Positions 9,601 to 17,781 of a stretch of DNA of 64,000 bases are shown here, one piece after another. The position numbers and the translations under genes were made by a program. Under the pieces are notes generated by a model. It worked only from the letters and a program-made list of their open reading frames with translations, ran no database searches and was not told where the DNA came from. The number at the start of each line of letters is the position of its first letter. Positions within the stretch are counted from its first letter, which is position 1. The stretch is from Apilactobacillus zhangqiuensis (GTDB lineage Bacteria; Bacillota; Bacilli; Lactobacillales; Lactobacillaceae), in assembly GCF_019656215.1 (NCBI RefSeq), contig NZ_BPLK01000002.1, positions 1-64,000 on the forward strand. Direction: 5' to 3'.

Positions 9601-10927
9601 TAAGACAATCGATCCTTCAACCAAGATTAAGGTATGGGATGCTAAGTACCTAAATGGTTCTAACATTCAATGTCGTGGTGCTGAATATGTATTGAGTAAC
9701 TCATATGGTGCTGGATACTTCACTGTGTTAACTTCTGATAACCCAGGGATTCAGGCAACCGTATTACCTAAGGAATTATTAGGTCAAACTGTTAACTACG
9801 GTATTACCACTATTGATGGTCAACAAAGATACATCACACCAAGTGGTTACGTTGCTACTAATTCATTCTTAAAGGATGAAAGTGGTAACTGGTACTACGT
9901 TGATGCGCAAGGTAACTTCGTAACAACACCAACCATCATCAACGGATACCAATACTACTTCCTACCAAACGGCGTGAATGTTAGAGATGCGATGGTGACA
10001 AACCCTGACGGAACAACAACCTACTACCAACCAAATGGTATTCAAGCACAATCATCAGGTTACTATTTGAGTAATAACATTGGAAGAATCGTTTATATCG
10101 ATAAGAACGGTTATGCTCACAAAGGATTCTTGAACACTGGTAATAACCTTCAATACTTCGATAAAAATGGATACCAAGTTAAAAATGGATTCGTAACTAC
10201 CAAAGGTATTAAACGTTTCTTCGCTGCTGGATCTGGAAACCTTGTTAAGAATGGTTTCTTCTCATACAACAAGCAATGGTACTACGCAAATGGCAACGGT
10301 TATGTAGTTAAGGGTCATCAAACAATCAATGGTAAGAAGTACTACTTCTACAGCAATGGTGTGCAAGCTAAGAACAAGATGGTTGTAAACAAGAATAAGA
10401 CCATTTCTTACTACAATGCATCTAATGCACAACTAGTTACCAAGTCATTCAAGTACAAGGGCAAGACAATTACTGTTAAAAAGGGAGTTGTTTACGCTCC
10501 TAACAAGTTAATTGTTACTTCTGCTGGTAAGTTCTTGCTAAACTCCAAGAACCATGTCAGATCAGGAGTTCATAAACTTTCTGGTAAATACTATGCCTTT
10601 GATGGCAATGGAAGAATGAAGACATCTGGTACTGCTAAGTTCAGCTCCGTTACCTACAAGGTAAGAAAAAATGGAACTGTTAACTTTAACACTGGAAAAG
10701 TAGTTTCTGCCAAAGACTTGAAGGCTGTTAAGAAACAATTATCTGCCAAGAAGAAAGCTGTTGCATCTGAAAATAAGAATGTTTTAGCTGCAAAAAAAGC
10801 AGTTAACAGAAATAATTCAAAGAGCAACAAAGCAACATATAAGAAAGTTACAAAGGCTTTGAAAGCATTGAAAAACACAATAAGCAAGCTTAATGGTTAT
10901 ATCACTAGTTATAACAAGCGCAAGTAA
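6644..10927 (+). CDS. Secreted GH70 glucansucrase, complete
   Basis: This 1427-residue paralogue of the upstream gene starts at ATG 6644 after GGAGG (6633-6637). It opens with a KxYKxGKxW signal peptide (KMYKAGKQW) and a hydrophobic stretch ending SAKAA, then a Ser-rich linker to about residue 120. GH70 residues are D430 (RVDAVDN), E468 (ILEDW) and D541 (RAHDAGVQ), with motif I at D910 (MDFVPDQLY). The spacing between the three catalytic residues is identical to the neighbour's. The C-terminal part is shorter, with few YG repeats and no Ser-repeat block, ending in a basic coiled coil without LPXTG. It shares the AGV triplet after RAHD. A cysteine replaces the usual Gly in the conserved NGSNIQ-x-RGA segment. 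It presumably acts on sucrose outside the cell; whether it makes polymer or branches is not known from sequence. Confidence 0.95.
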   Translation: MNFSNNDKKLHYKMYKAGKQWITAGIITGAMAITFVSFNSSNLSAKAATTGTDTLVKNNEDKSVKSDSSDKLSSSASSSASSRETSSSVSSLSSAGSSSAMSNGSSAAPSSASSVNSQAVTVAGAKEASAAQSVNPQLASDASDDFKSHTKYIDGKTYYYNDNTEVKSQVIVDNGSSYYFGPDGVLTNTTNNFASGTIAASDKTAIYSSDDKNITNVNGFITADSWYRPKQIQVSDSQWRDSTANDFRPLLSVWWPSQKVEIDYLNYMSKQGLVSGKFSSKNTSAQLNQAAATVRLNIEKNIQANNGQTDKIKTIFTNFVNSQSQWNVSSENYDLNDGFQGGSLIYGNNAQTPNANSDYRLINRNPSQQNGILNYNKTSYIGYEFLLANDVDNSNPVVQAETLNWLHYMMNFGTITQNDKDANFDGIRVDAVDNMDADVLNIIADYYKDAYGINKNDKNANDHLSILEDWSANDPQYLKDNGSNQMTIDGGFKDALANVLSNNPKKRSDIAKLITAGVVNRRKDSTYNTAIPNYSIVRAHDAGVQTVIAKIIQDKINPTANGLNPTWNEINKAFKIYNADEKSTNKKYTQYNIPAAYALMLTNKDTTPRVYYGDLYTDNGQFMATKTPYYNSISAMLKGRVKYVAGGQAMKTFAVNKGKNKVLVSVRFGKGANTVTSKGTKQTRKSGIAVIESNNPKLKLGKRDKVVIYMGAAHKNQAYRPLVNTTKKGITTYATDKGAKKSVIYTDSKGRLILTGSAIKGYSNPQVSGYLSMWVPVGASAKQDVRTAPSTKVTKDGKSYHSNAALDSNVIFEAFSNFQSMPTKQSQYSNVVIAKNAKLFSGLGFTNIELPPQYRSTNDGTFLDSTVQNGYSFNDRYDLGFNTPTKYGTAEQLTTAIKALHAQNLKVLMDFVPDQLYMLPKQQVVSATRVNQLGVLSDKTNLINMLYDSYSQGSGADYQAKYGGEFLSQLQKMYPDLFTTKQVSTGKTIDPSTKIKVWDAKYLNGSNIQCRGAEYVLSNSYGAGYFTVLTSDNPGIQATVLPKELLGQTVNYGITTIDGQQRYITPSGYVATNSFLKDESGNWYYVDAQGNFVTTPTIINGYQYYFLPNGVNVRDAMVTNPDGTTTYYQPNGIQAQSSGYYLSNNIGRIVYIDKNGYAHKGFLNTGNNLQYFDKNGYQVKNGFVTTKGIKRFFAAGSGNLVKNGFFSYNKQWYYANGNGYVVKGHQTINGKKYYFYSNGVQAKNKMVVNKNKTISYYNASNAQLVTKSFKYKGKTITVKKGVVYAPNKLIVTSAGKFLLNSKNHVRSGVHKLSGKYYAFDGNGRMKTSGTAKFSSVTYKVRKNGTVNFNTGKVVSAKDLKAVKKQLSAKKKAVASENKNVLAAKKAVNRNNSKSNKATYKKVTKALKALKNTISKLNGYITSYNKRK

Positions 10928-10930
10928 GAA

Positions 10931-10965
10931 AAAGTGAGATGCCAATTCTGGTATCTCACTTTTTT
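10931..10965 (+). terminator. Intrinsic terminator after second glucansucrase
   Basis: The stem GTGAGATGCC pairs with GGTATCTCAC (one G-T pair), with a 6-base loop and six T. It lies between two same-strand genes only 71 bases apart, so the next gene needs read-through or a promoter within this gap; only a weak AT-rich candidate is seen. Confidence 0.9.
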
Positions 10966-10998
10966 ACATAATATTTTCGTTTTTTTAGGGGGAAAAAC

Positions 10999-13900
10999 AT
11001 GAATTTCAACAATAACGATACAAAGGTTCACTATAAGAGTTACAAATCAGGTAAACACTGGATTAACGCAGCAATCATGACATCAGCATTTATTCCTTTA
11101 TTCGCTCTTACACAATTTTATGGCAACGACACTAAGGCATCTGCTGACCAAATTAGTAGTTACACTAATAATAGTGAAACGAAATATAAGCTAAACAATA
11201 ATAACGTCCAATTTGTTATGTCAGATGGTAGTTTAGCTAAAGGTTTAGTTTCAATTGATGGTAATGAACAATACTTCGACAATAATGGTAATCAATTTAA
11301 AGGTTCAATCGCTGATGTGAATGGTCATCGCATGTATTTTGACGGGGCTAATGGTAACTTAGTGCGTAACCAATTCATTTCTTACAACGGATCATATGTA
11401 TATGCAGATAATAATGGTTACTTACTAACCGGACTACAAGATGTTAATAATCAACACTTGTTCTTTAACGATGACGGCACACAGGTAAAGGGACAAATTG
11501 TCCAAGTTAACGGCAAACAAATGTATTTCTCAGCGGATTCCGGAGAATTAGTCACAAACCAATATGTAACCGTTGATGGTAAAAATTACCATGCCGATTT
11601 AAATGGTGTTTTGACCGAAGATAACTCAAAAACTGAAGCGTCTTTGATGACCAATTCAGCGTTTAATCAAAATTACCACTACAACACGCCTCGTGGATTC
11701 TCAAACGATATTCAATCAATCGTTCCTCACTATAATAATAACGATCCTAAAACTGGAACAATTGATTACTATGACGTTTACTTCTTATACAACCCATACC
11801 CTAGTGATGTCAGATTCTCTAACGAATGGTACCACGCAACAACTAAGGACTTTAAGACATTTTCTGCCTTTGATAAGGCTGATCCAACTTCAATTAAAAA
11901 CGTTGCCATTCCTTATAAGACTTACAAGGTTAACCAAATGTCTGATGAAAATAAGAATAACCAAGACCATATGTTATGGTCATACGTTGCCACCGGTTCA
12001 GTCTTATATAATGACAAATTGCTAAGTCATGATGTATGGGGTAATAAAATTGATGATAACGCCAAGCTTGCTTACTTTAGTGCCATCGATAACAAACAAG
12101 AAATTTTCTTAATGTACAGCAATAATGATGAACAATACAAGCCTTACCAATCACAACCTGTTATGTCGATTGATCAAATCCCAAGTCCAAATACAGGGGA
12201 CTTTAGGGATGTTGTTGTTCAAAGATCAACAAAAGGAAATGGAAAAATGTATGCTTACATTGCTGGTGGATGGGAAAAGAAATTCTATGTCCTTAGCAGT
12301 GACGATGGTGTTCATTGGACCCATGATCCTAAACAAGACGTTGACGTATCGAATTTAAATGACAAAAAACTAGAAGTTGAAACACCGATTGTGAAGATTG
12401 TTAATGGTCAAGCTTTACTATTCTTTAGTTGGCATAGTGATAACTTAAGAGGTAATGCTTACGTTAAGGGATCCATTGACCAAGATGGTGTCTTCAAAGT
12501 AAAGGATACTGAATTCCATCAAGTAGACGGTGATGCCAATCAAGGTGACACTTACGCAAGTAACTATGCATACCTAGATGAAGATGGTAAAAATGCAGAT
12601 GCGTTAGTTAACATCAACTGGAGTGGTAACTGGTTATACTCACCAATCGGAACTCCTGCTTATGATGACTTAACTAAGCACGCTGGTACTATCACATTAC
12701 CAAGATTAATCCAATTTGATAGTAATACTAAGTCACTAATCTATATTCCAATCGAACCAAACAGTAAGTTGGTTAATAGCTATAGAATTGGCAGTAACAA
12801 TAATTCATTATTGGCAAACGTTAACAACAAATATGACTTTACTTTTGATGATTCAAAATCACCTAAGGTTATTACATTAAAACGTGCAGAATCAACAATT
12901 ACCATTACTGTCGACAATAATGGAATCACAGTTAATCGCCAGAGTAACCTAAATCCAAAAATGGATAAGGATGTTACTACACCGCTAAGCACTACTGATA
13001 TTACAAAGATGCAATTGTATGTAGATAATTCAACAGTGGAAGTTTACCTTCCAGAGGCTAATGAATCATACAATATTGTGAACTATACTTCACAACAAAA
13101 CGAACCATACACAATGAGCGTCCAAGGAAATGCTAATATTGATAACTATCAATTTGGCGGGGATGCTGCATCAATTACATCAGATTCAGTTTCCCAAAAC
13201 ATTAAAGATGTTAGAAAAGATGTAGAGAATGACTATAAATCACTAGTTAATATTAAAGATAAAGATGCCAACCAAGATAAACAAGCTAATGACCTTAATA
13301 ATCAAGCACAAGCTGATTTAGCTAAGGCTGAACAATATCTTACAACTGTAAAGAATAAAGATAAAGATGATGCCACCCAATCATTGTACTTAGACATTGC
13401 TAACTACAATTATCTACAAGCCAAAAGTCTAGAAAACAAATTAGCTGCACTTATTATGGCTATTTCTAACAGTTCTTCAAACAATGGCAGAAATAACCAA
13501 ACCGGTTTCGATACCATTAATGGCAACACTGTCTACTTTGAAAATGGAATTAGAAAGACCGGATTGTTTAACAATAATTACTTTGATGATCAAACCGGTT
13601 ACGAAGTTAAAAATACAGTAGTGTTCACAAATGACGGTACTTATTATTTCGACAACAATGGTAATATGCTAAAGGATAACTTCGAGGTCATTAATAATGA
13701 TTCCGATATCACGCCAAACTACGGCACAAGAAAGTACTACTTTGGCGATGATGGTAAGGCTGTTAAGGGACAAATTACAGTCAATGGTGATAAATACTAT
13801 GCTGACGGTAATTACCTAATCGTTAATAACGATGTTGTAAAGAATGCTGATGGCACATTATCTTATTACGGTACAGATGGAAAATTAGCAACAAATACCA

Positions 13901-15228
13901 CCTGGGGTAATGATGGCTTAAGCATTAATGGTGACGGTATTATTCAAGGTAATGATACTTTCGTACAATCACCACTAAACGCTAAAATTTTCTACTACCT
14001 AAAGGATAACCATATTCAAACCGGTTATATTAACTCAATGGGTAATGCATATATCTTCGATGACAATGGATTGCCAGAATTAAACCAATACAAGAATGAT
14101 GCAAATGGCAGAATTCAATACTACGTTGCTTCTAATGGTAAACTGGCAAGAAACCAATTTGTTCAAGCATATACAAATGGACCATTCTATTACTTTGGAA
14201 ATGACAATAAAGCTGTGTTTGGTAACCAAATCATTGATGGTAACAAGATGTACTTTGACAACAATGGTTATCAAGTCAAAGGTGGTTTCGTTGAAAATGC
14301 CAATGGAACTTACTCATATTATGATCAAGGTAACGGTAATTTGGCTATCGGACAAGTCAAGGTCGGTAAACGCACTCTATACTTTGACGCTAACGGAGAA
14401 CAAGTCAAAGGTGGTTTCGTTGAAAATGCCAATGGAACTTATTCATACTATGATAAAAATAGTGGGGATATGAAGACTGGTAAGGTTAGTTTAAACGGTC
14501 GCAAGCTATACTTTGCTTCTAATGGGGAACAGGTCAAAGGCAGATTCGTTAAAAATGCCAACGGAACCTATTCATACTATGACAAAAATAGTGGAGATAT
14601 GGTTGTCGGTAAAGTCAACCTAGATGGACGTATCCTTTACTTTGATAGAAATGGTGAACAAGTGAAGGGAAGAGCTGTTCAAAATCTAGATGGCTCATAT
14701 TCTTACTACGATAAAAACACCGGTGATTTAGTTAATGATCGTGCAAACAATGAATCAAAGACCAGCTCTAAAAAGGGCAAAAAGGCGCCTAAACGATCTG
14801 AATTAACTGCTATTCAACGTAAGCTTGCTAGCGACAAGAAGAATCTATCAAGACAAAAAGCACAACTAACTAAGTTGAAGAAGAACCTAAATAAGAAACA
14901 CACTAAAAAGACTGCAAAGAAGCTTTCAACTCAATACAAGAATCTTCTTAAGAAGTACAACAAGGCTAAGAAGTCATATACTAAGCTTAATAAGAGAAAG
15001 AACGGCTTAGCTAGTTACTTCAAGAATGTTGCTTTAGTAAACAAGACCAAAGCTGAATTAACTAATGTTAAGGCTCAAGAAGCTAAGGCTAACAAGAATC
15101 TAAAGAAGCATAACACTAAGAAGAACCGTGCTGCTTTGAAAAAACTAAAGGCAAAGGTTACAAAAATCAACAAGACCATGTCTAAATACTACAAAGCAAT
15201 GAGCAAATTTAAGCATAGTTACAAGTAA
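10999..15228 (+). CDS. Secreted GH32-type fructan/sucrose enzyme with binding repeats
   Basis: The 1409-residue protein begins at ATG 10999 after AGGGGGAA with a KxYKxGKxW signal (KSYKSGKHW). About three YG repeats (60-210) precede the catalytic module. GH32 landmarks can be matched in order: GFSND in place of WxNDPNG (nucleophile D237), YFLYNPYP, WYHATTKDF, FRDV in place of RDP (D404), VETP in place of ECP (E461), and the C-terminal beta-sandwich signature LYVDNSTVEVYL. A helical linker, more YG repeats including near-identical 43-residue units, and a lysine-rich coiled-coil tail follow. GH32 enzymes hydrolyse or transfer fructose from sucrose, inulin or levan. The Pro and Cys of the two usual motifs are replaced, so specificity is uncertain. 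Placement beside two glucansucrases suggests joint handling of sucrose and fructans at the wall. Confidence 0.85.
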   Translation: MNFNNNDTKVHYKSYKSGKHWINAAIMTSAFIPLFALTQFYGNDTKASADQISSYTNNSETKYKLNNNNVQFVMSDGSLAKGLVSIDGNEQYFDNNGNQFKGSIADVNGHRMYFDGANGNLVRNQFISYNGSYVYADNNGYLLTGLQDVNNQHLFFNDDGTQVKGQIVQVNGKQMYFSADSGELVTNQYVTVDGKNYHADLNGVLTEDNSKTEASLMTNSAFNQNYHYNTPRGFSNDIQSIVPHYNNNDPKTGTIDYYDVYFLYNPYPSDVRFSNEWYHATTKDFKTFSAFDKADPTSIKNVAIPYKTYKVNQMSDENKNNQDHMLWSYVATGSVLYNDKLLSHDVWGNKIDDNAKLAYFSAIDNKQEIFLMYSNNDEQYKPYQSQPVMSIDQIPSPNTGDFRDVVVQRSTKGNGKMYAYIAGGWEKKFYVLSSDDGVHWTHDPKQDVDVSNLNDKKLEVETPIVKIVNGQALLFFSWHSDNLRGNAYVKGSIDQDGVFKVKDTEFHQVDGDANQGDTYASNYAYLDEDGKNADALVNINWSGNWLYSPIGTPAYDDLTKHAGTITLPRLIQFDSNTKSLIYIPIEPNSKLVNSYRIGSNNNSLLANVNNKYDFTFDDSKSPKVITLKRAESTITITVDNNGITVNRQSNLNPKMDKDVTTPLSTTDITKMQLYVDNSTVEVYLPEANESYNIVNYTSQQNEPYTMSVQGNANIDNYQFGGDAASITSDSVSQNIKDVRKDVENDYKSLVNIKDKDANQDKQANDLNNQAQADLAKAEQYLTTVKNKDKDDATQSLYLDIANYNYLQAKSLENKLAALIMAISNSSSNNGRNNQTGFDTINGNTVYFENGIRKTGLFNNNYFDDQTGYEVKNTVVFTNDGTYYFDNNGNMLKDNFEVINNDSDITPNYGTRKYYFGDDGKAVKGQITVNGDKYYADGNYLIVNNDVVKNADGTLSYYGTDGKLATNTTWGNDGLSINGDGIIQGNDTFVQSPLNAKIFYYLKDNHIQTGYINSMGNAYIFDDNGLPELNQYKNDANGRIQYYVASNGKLARNQFVQAYTNGPFYYFGNDNKAVFGNQIIDGNKMYFDNNGYQVKGGFVENANGTYSYYDQGNGNLAIGQVKVGKRTLYFDANGEQVKGGFVENANGTYSYYDKNSGDMKTGKVSLNGRKLYFASNGEQVKGRFVKNANGTYSYYDKNSGDMVVGKVNLDGRILYFDRNGEQVKGRAVQNLDGSYSYYDKNTGDLVNDRANNESKTSSKKGKKAPKRSELTAIQRKLASDKKNLSRQKAQLTKLKKNLNKKHTKKTAKKLSTQYKNLLKKYNKAKKSYTKLNKRKNGLASYFKNVALVNKTKAELTNVKAQEAKANKNLKKHNTKKNRAALKKLKAKVTKINKTMSKYYKAMSKFKHSYK
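14272..14740 (+). repeat. 129-base tandem repeat in GH32 gene
   Basis: Units begin at 14272, 14401, 14530 and 14659, exactly 129 bases apart, and encode 43-residue YG/GW repeats starting QVKG. The first two are nearly identical over their opening 50 bases, which points to recent duplication. Confidence 0.88.
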
Positions 15229-15230
15229 CA

Positions 15231-15263
15231 CAAAAAAGAATGTCATTTTGGCATTCTTTTTTT
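15231..15263 (+). terminator. Intrinsic terminator after GH32 gene
   Basis: The arms AAAGAATG and CATTCTTT pair around a short loop and are followed by seven T. Confidence 0.88.
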
Positions 15264-15304
15264 GTATGTTATGATATTTTCATCAATTAAAGCGAGGAAA
15301 TAAT

Positions 15305-16117
15305 ATGAAATTAACCAAGATGTGGGCAATTACCTTTTGGGTATTGCTGATTGTTTTTATTGCGTTAAACCTTACCAGTTTAACTCCGATATATATAAAT
15401 ATTTACACAACTTCCCATAAGGTTATTGGACAAATGGAACCTGGCATCTTAAGGGCGGTATTTGCGATTGCTCTATTGATATATGCCAAACGAGAATGGA
15501 ATATTGACGTCATGCATCAAAAGGGTGGATACATCAACATGTTTAAGGCGGGATGGCTACTAATCTTGCTAACTGTTATCAATGTGGCATTTGCAGGTGA
15601 CAAAATTGTCTGGGATAGTCTATTACATCATATGGATGCATTGAATATTTCACTGGCTTTTGGTGTTGGACTAATTGAGGCATTGTTCGTAGGGATGTTT
15701 GAAGAAATCTCTATTAGAGGAGTCATGATGGGTGCCATGTTAAAAGGATTCAAGAAGTATCCAGTCATGAAGAGTATCTTCTTCTCCAGCGTAATCTTTG
15801 GATCACTACACATGTTGAATTACGCAGATGCACCATTTTGGGATACCACCAATCAGGTAATTTACGCAGCTGGATTAGGTTTTGTATTAGCGACCGTCTA
15901 CTATATAAGTAAAAATATCTGGGTTTCTATCACGCTACATGCCTTGATGGATTACTCGGCATTTGTCTTTTCAATGCATTCAATGTATGCAAATACAGCA
16001 ACTACCAACACGATAGATGCCATGTCGATTGCCATTTTCATAATCGGATTAATATCTTCTTACTTATCGTTAATTGCGTATAATCGTAAACAAGGCAAGA
16101 AAGATTTATTATTTTAA
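15305..16117 (+). CDS. CPBP family intramembrane metalloprotease
   Basis: This 270-residue polytopic membrane protein has the CPBP (CAAX protease and bacteriocin-processing) motifs in order: FEEISIRG (EExxxR), FGSLHML (FxxxH) and HALMD (HxxxD), all needed for the metal site. ATG 15305 follows GAGGA. It is a single gene bounded by terminators. In lactobacilli such proteins are linked to bacteriocin self-immunity or processing, but no bacteriocin gene is visible nearby, so the substrate is unknown. Confidence 0.85.
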   Translation: MKLTKMWAITFWVLLIVFIALNLTSLTPIYINIYTTSHKVIGQMEPGILRAVFAIALLIYAKREWNIDVMHQKGGYINMFKAGWLLILLTVINVAFAGDKIVWDSLLHHMDALNISLAFGVGLIEALFVGMFEEISIRGVMMGAMLKGFKKYPVMKSIFFSSVIFGSLHMLNYADAPFWDTTNQVIYAAGLGFVLATVYYISKNIWVSITLHALMDYSAFVFSMHSMYANTATTNTIDAMSIAIFIIGLISSYLSLIAYNRKQGKKDLLF

Positions 16118-16123
16118 GCACGA

Positions 16124-16150
16124 AAGCAACGGAAAATTCCGTTGTTTTTT
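16124..16150 (+). terminator. Intrinsic terminator
   Basis: CAACGG pairs with CCGTTG around a 6-base AAAATT loop, followed by a T-run just after the CPBP gene. Confidence 0.8.
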
Positions 16151-16254
16151 TGTGCATTTGTGAAACTCAGTGAGATGTTACACAAAGTTAAAGGGAGCTA
16201 TAACCACTGTTAATATATCAAATGTTAAATTTATCTTAAGGTGAAATAAAATTA

Positions 16255-16272
16255 TTGTGTTTTTATTCACAA
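16255..16272 (+). promoter_or_regulatory. Rex-like redox operator before nox
   Basis: TTGTGTTTTTATTCACAA is 18 bases and matches the outer parts of the Rex consensus TTGTGAA-N4-TTCACAA, lacking only two A in the left half. It overlaps the likely -35 (TTGTGT at 16255-16260) with a perfect TATAAT at 16277-16282 after a 16-base spacer. Rex is the NADH/NAD-sensing repressor, so the position fits repression of NADH oxidase when NADH is low. Binding is inference. Confidence 0.65.
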
Positions 16273-16337
16273 TACATATAATTAGATTTGTAGAGAAAAT
16301 ATAAATGAAAATTACAGAATAGAGAAGGTATTACAAT

Positions 16338-17675
16338 ATGAGAGTTATTGTTATTGGTTGTACACATGCAGGTACATTCGCTGTTAAACAAATTCTAAAA
16401 GAACACCCAGATGCAGAAGTTACTGTATACGAAAGAAATGACAACATTTCATTCTTATCATGTGGTATCGCATTATACCTAGATGGTAAGGTTAAGGATC
16501 CTCAAGGTTTATTCTACTCAAACCCTAAGGAACTATCCGATTTAGGTGCAAACGTTAAAATGCTACACAGTGTTAAGTCTGTAGATACTGACGCTAAGAC
16601 TGTTGAAGTTGAAAACTTAGATTCACACGACGTATTTACTGACAAGTACGACAAGCTAGTTATGACAACAGGTTCACGTCCTGTTCTTCCTCCAATCGAA
16701 GGTCGCGATAACAAGAACGTATTCTTCTGCAAGAACTGGCACGATGCACAAATCCTATTTGAAAAGGCTAAGGACCACAAACGTATCGCTGTTGTTGGTG
16801 CCGGATACATTGGTGCTGAATTAGCAGAAGCATTTTCAAACCACGGTCACGAAACTACTTTAATCAACAGTGACAGTCACGTTCTATCAAAGTACTTTGA
16901 CAAGAAGTTCACTGACAAGATTGAAGAACTTTACGCTGACCACAACGTAAAATTAGAACTAGGCGTTCGTGTACAAAAATTCTCAGGTGATGATGAATTA
17001 ACATTGTCAACTGGTGATCACGACATCAAAGCCGACATGGCTATCCTATGTGTTGGTTTCCAACCAAACACTGAACTATTAACTGGTAAGGTTGATATGA
17101 TGGATAACGGTGCCATCATCACTAACGAATACATGCAAACATCAAACCCAGATATCTTTGCTGCCGGTGACAGTGCTGCCGTACACTTCAACCCAAGTGA
17201 AACTAACGAATACATTCCATTAGCAACTAACGCTGTTCGTCAAGGTATTCTAGTTGGTAAAAACATTGAAAAACCAACAACTAAGTACATGGGAACTCAA
17301 TCATCATCTGGTCTACAACTATATGATTATGCATTAGTTTCTACTGGTATGACCGTTGGTATGGCCGAAAGAAAGGGTATGAAAGCAAGCTCAGTAGTTG
17401 TTGAAGATAACTACCGTCCAGAATTCATGCCAACAACTGAAAAGGTATTAATGGAACTAGTTTACGATCCAAGTACTCGTCGTATCTTAGGTGGATCATT
17501 AATGAGTCGTTACGACATTTCTCAATCAGCTAACACATTATCTGTTCTTATTCAAAACAAGAACACAATTGATGACTTAGCAATGGTTGATATGTTATTC
17601 CAACCAAACTTTGACCGTCCATTCCACTACCTAAACATCTTAGGTCAAGCTGCTCAAGCGCAAGAAGAAAAATAA
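16338..17675 (+). CDS. nox: NADH oxidase (FAD-dependent, probably water-forming)
   Basis: The 445-residue flavoprotein belongs to the pyridine-nucleotide disulfide oxidoreductase family. An N-terminal FAD site (VIGCTHAG), redox cysteine C42 in SFLSCGI, a second nucleotide site GAGYIGAELAEAF and the C-terminal dimerisation domain are visible. A single active-site Cys and this length match water-forming Nox, with CoA-disulfide reductase as the main alternative. It would regenerate NAD from NADH with oxygen, important in heterofermenters short of other electron sinks. ATG 16338 follows AGAAGG. It is monocistronic, behind a Rex-like operator. Confidence 0.9.
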   Translation: MRVIVIGCTHAGTFAVKQILKEHPDAEVTVYERNDNISFLSCGIALYLDGKVKDPQGLFYSNPKELSDLGANVKMLHSVKSVDTDAKTVEVENLDSHDVFTDKYDKLVMTTGSRPVLPPIEGRDNKNVFFCKNWHDAQILFEKAKDHKRIAVVGAGYIGAELAEAFSNHGHETTLINSDSHVLSKYFDKKFTDKIEELYADHNVKLELGVRVQKFSGDDELTLSTGDHDIKADMAILCVGFQPNTELLTGKVDMMDNGAIITNEYMQTSNPDIFAAGDSAAVHFNPSETNEYIPLATNAVRQGILVGKNIEKPTTKYMGTQSSSGLQLYDYALVSTGMTVGMAERKGMKASSVVVEDNYRPEFMPTTEKVLMELVYDPSTRRILGGSLMSRYDISQSANTLSVLIQNKNTIDDLAMVDMLFQPNFDRPFHYLNILGQAAQAQEEK

Positions 17676-17695
17676 AATCTTTAATTAAATCTGAA

Positions 17696-17731
17696 AAATT
17701 CCCTAAAAAATTTCATTTTGGGGAATTTTTT
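17696..17731 (+). terminator. Intrinsic terminator after nox
   Basis: AAATTCCC pairs with GGGAATTT across a 17-base loop, followed by a T-run. Confidence 0.75.
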
Positions 17732-17781
17732 TATAGCTATTTTATTTTTATTGGATTATCATTACAAGATGAGGTGAGAAA

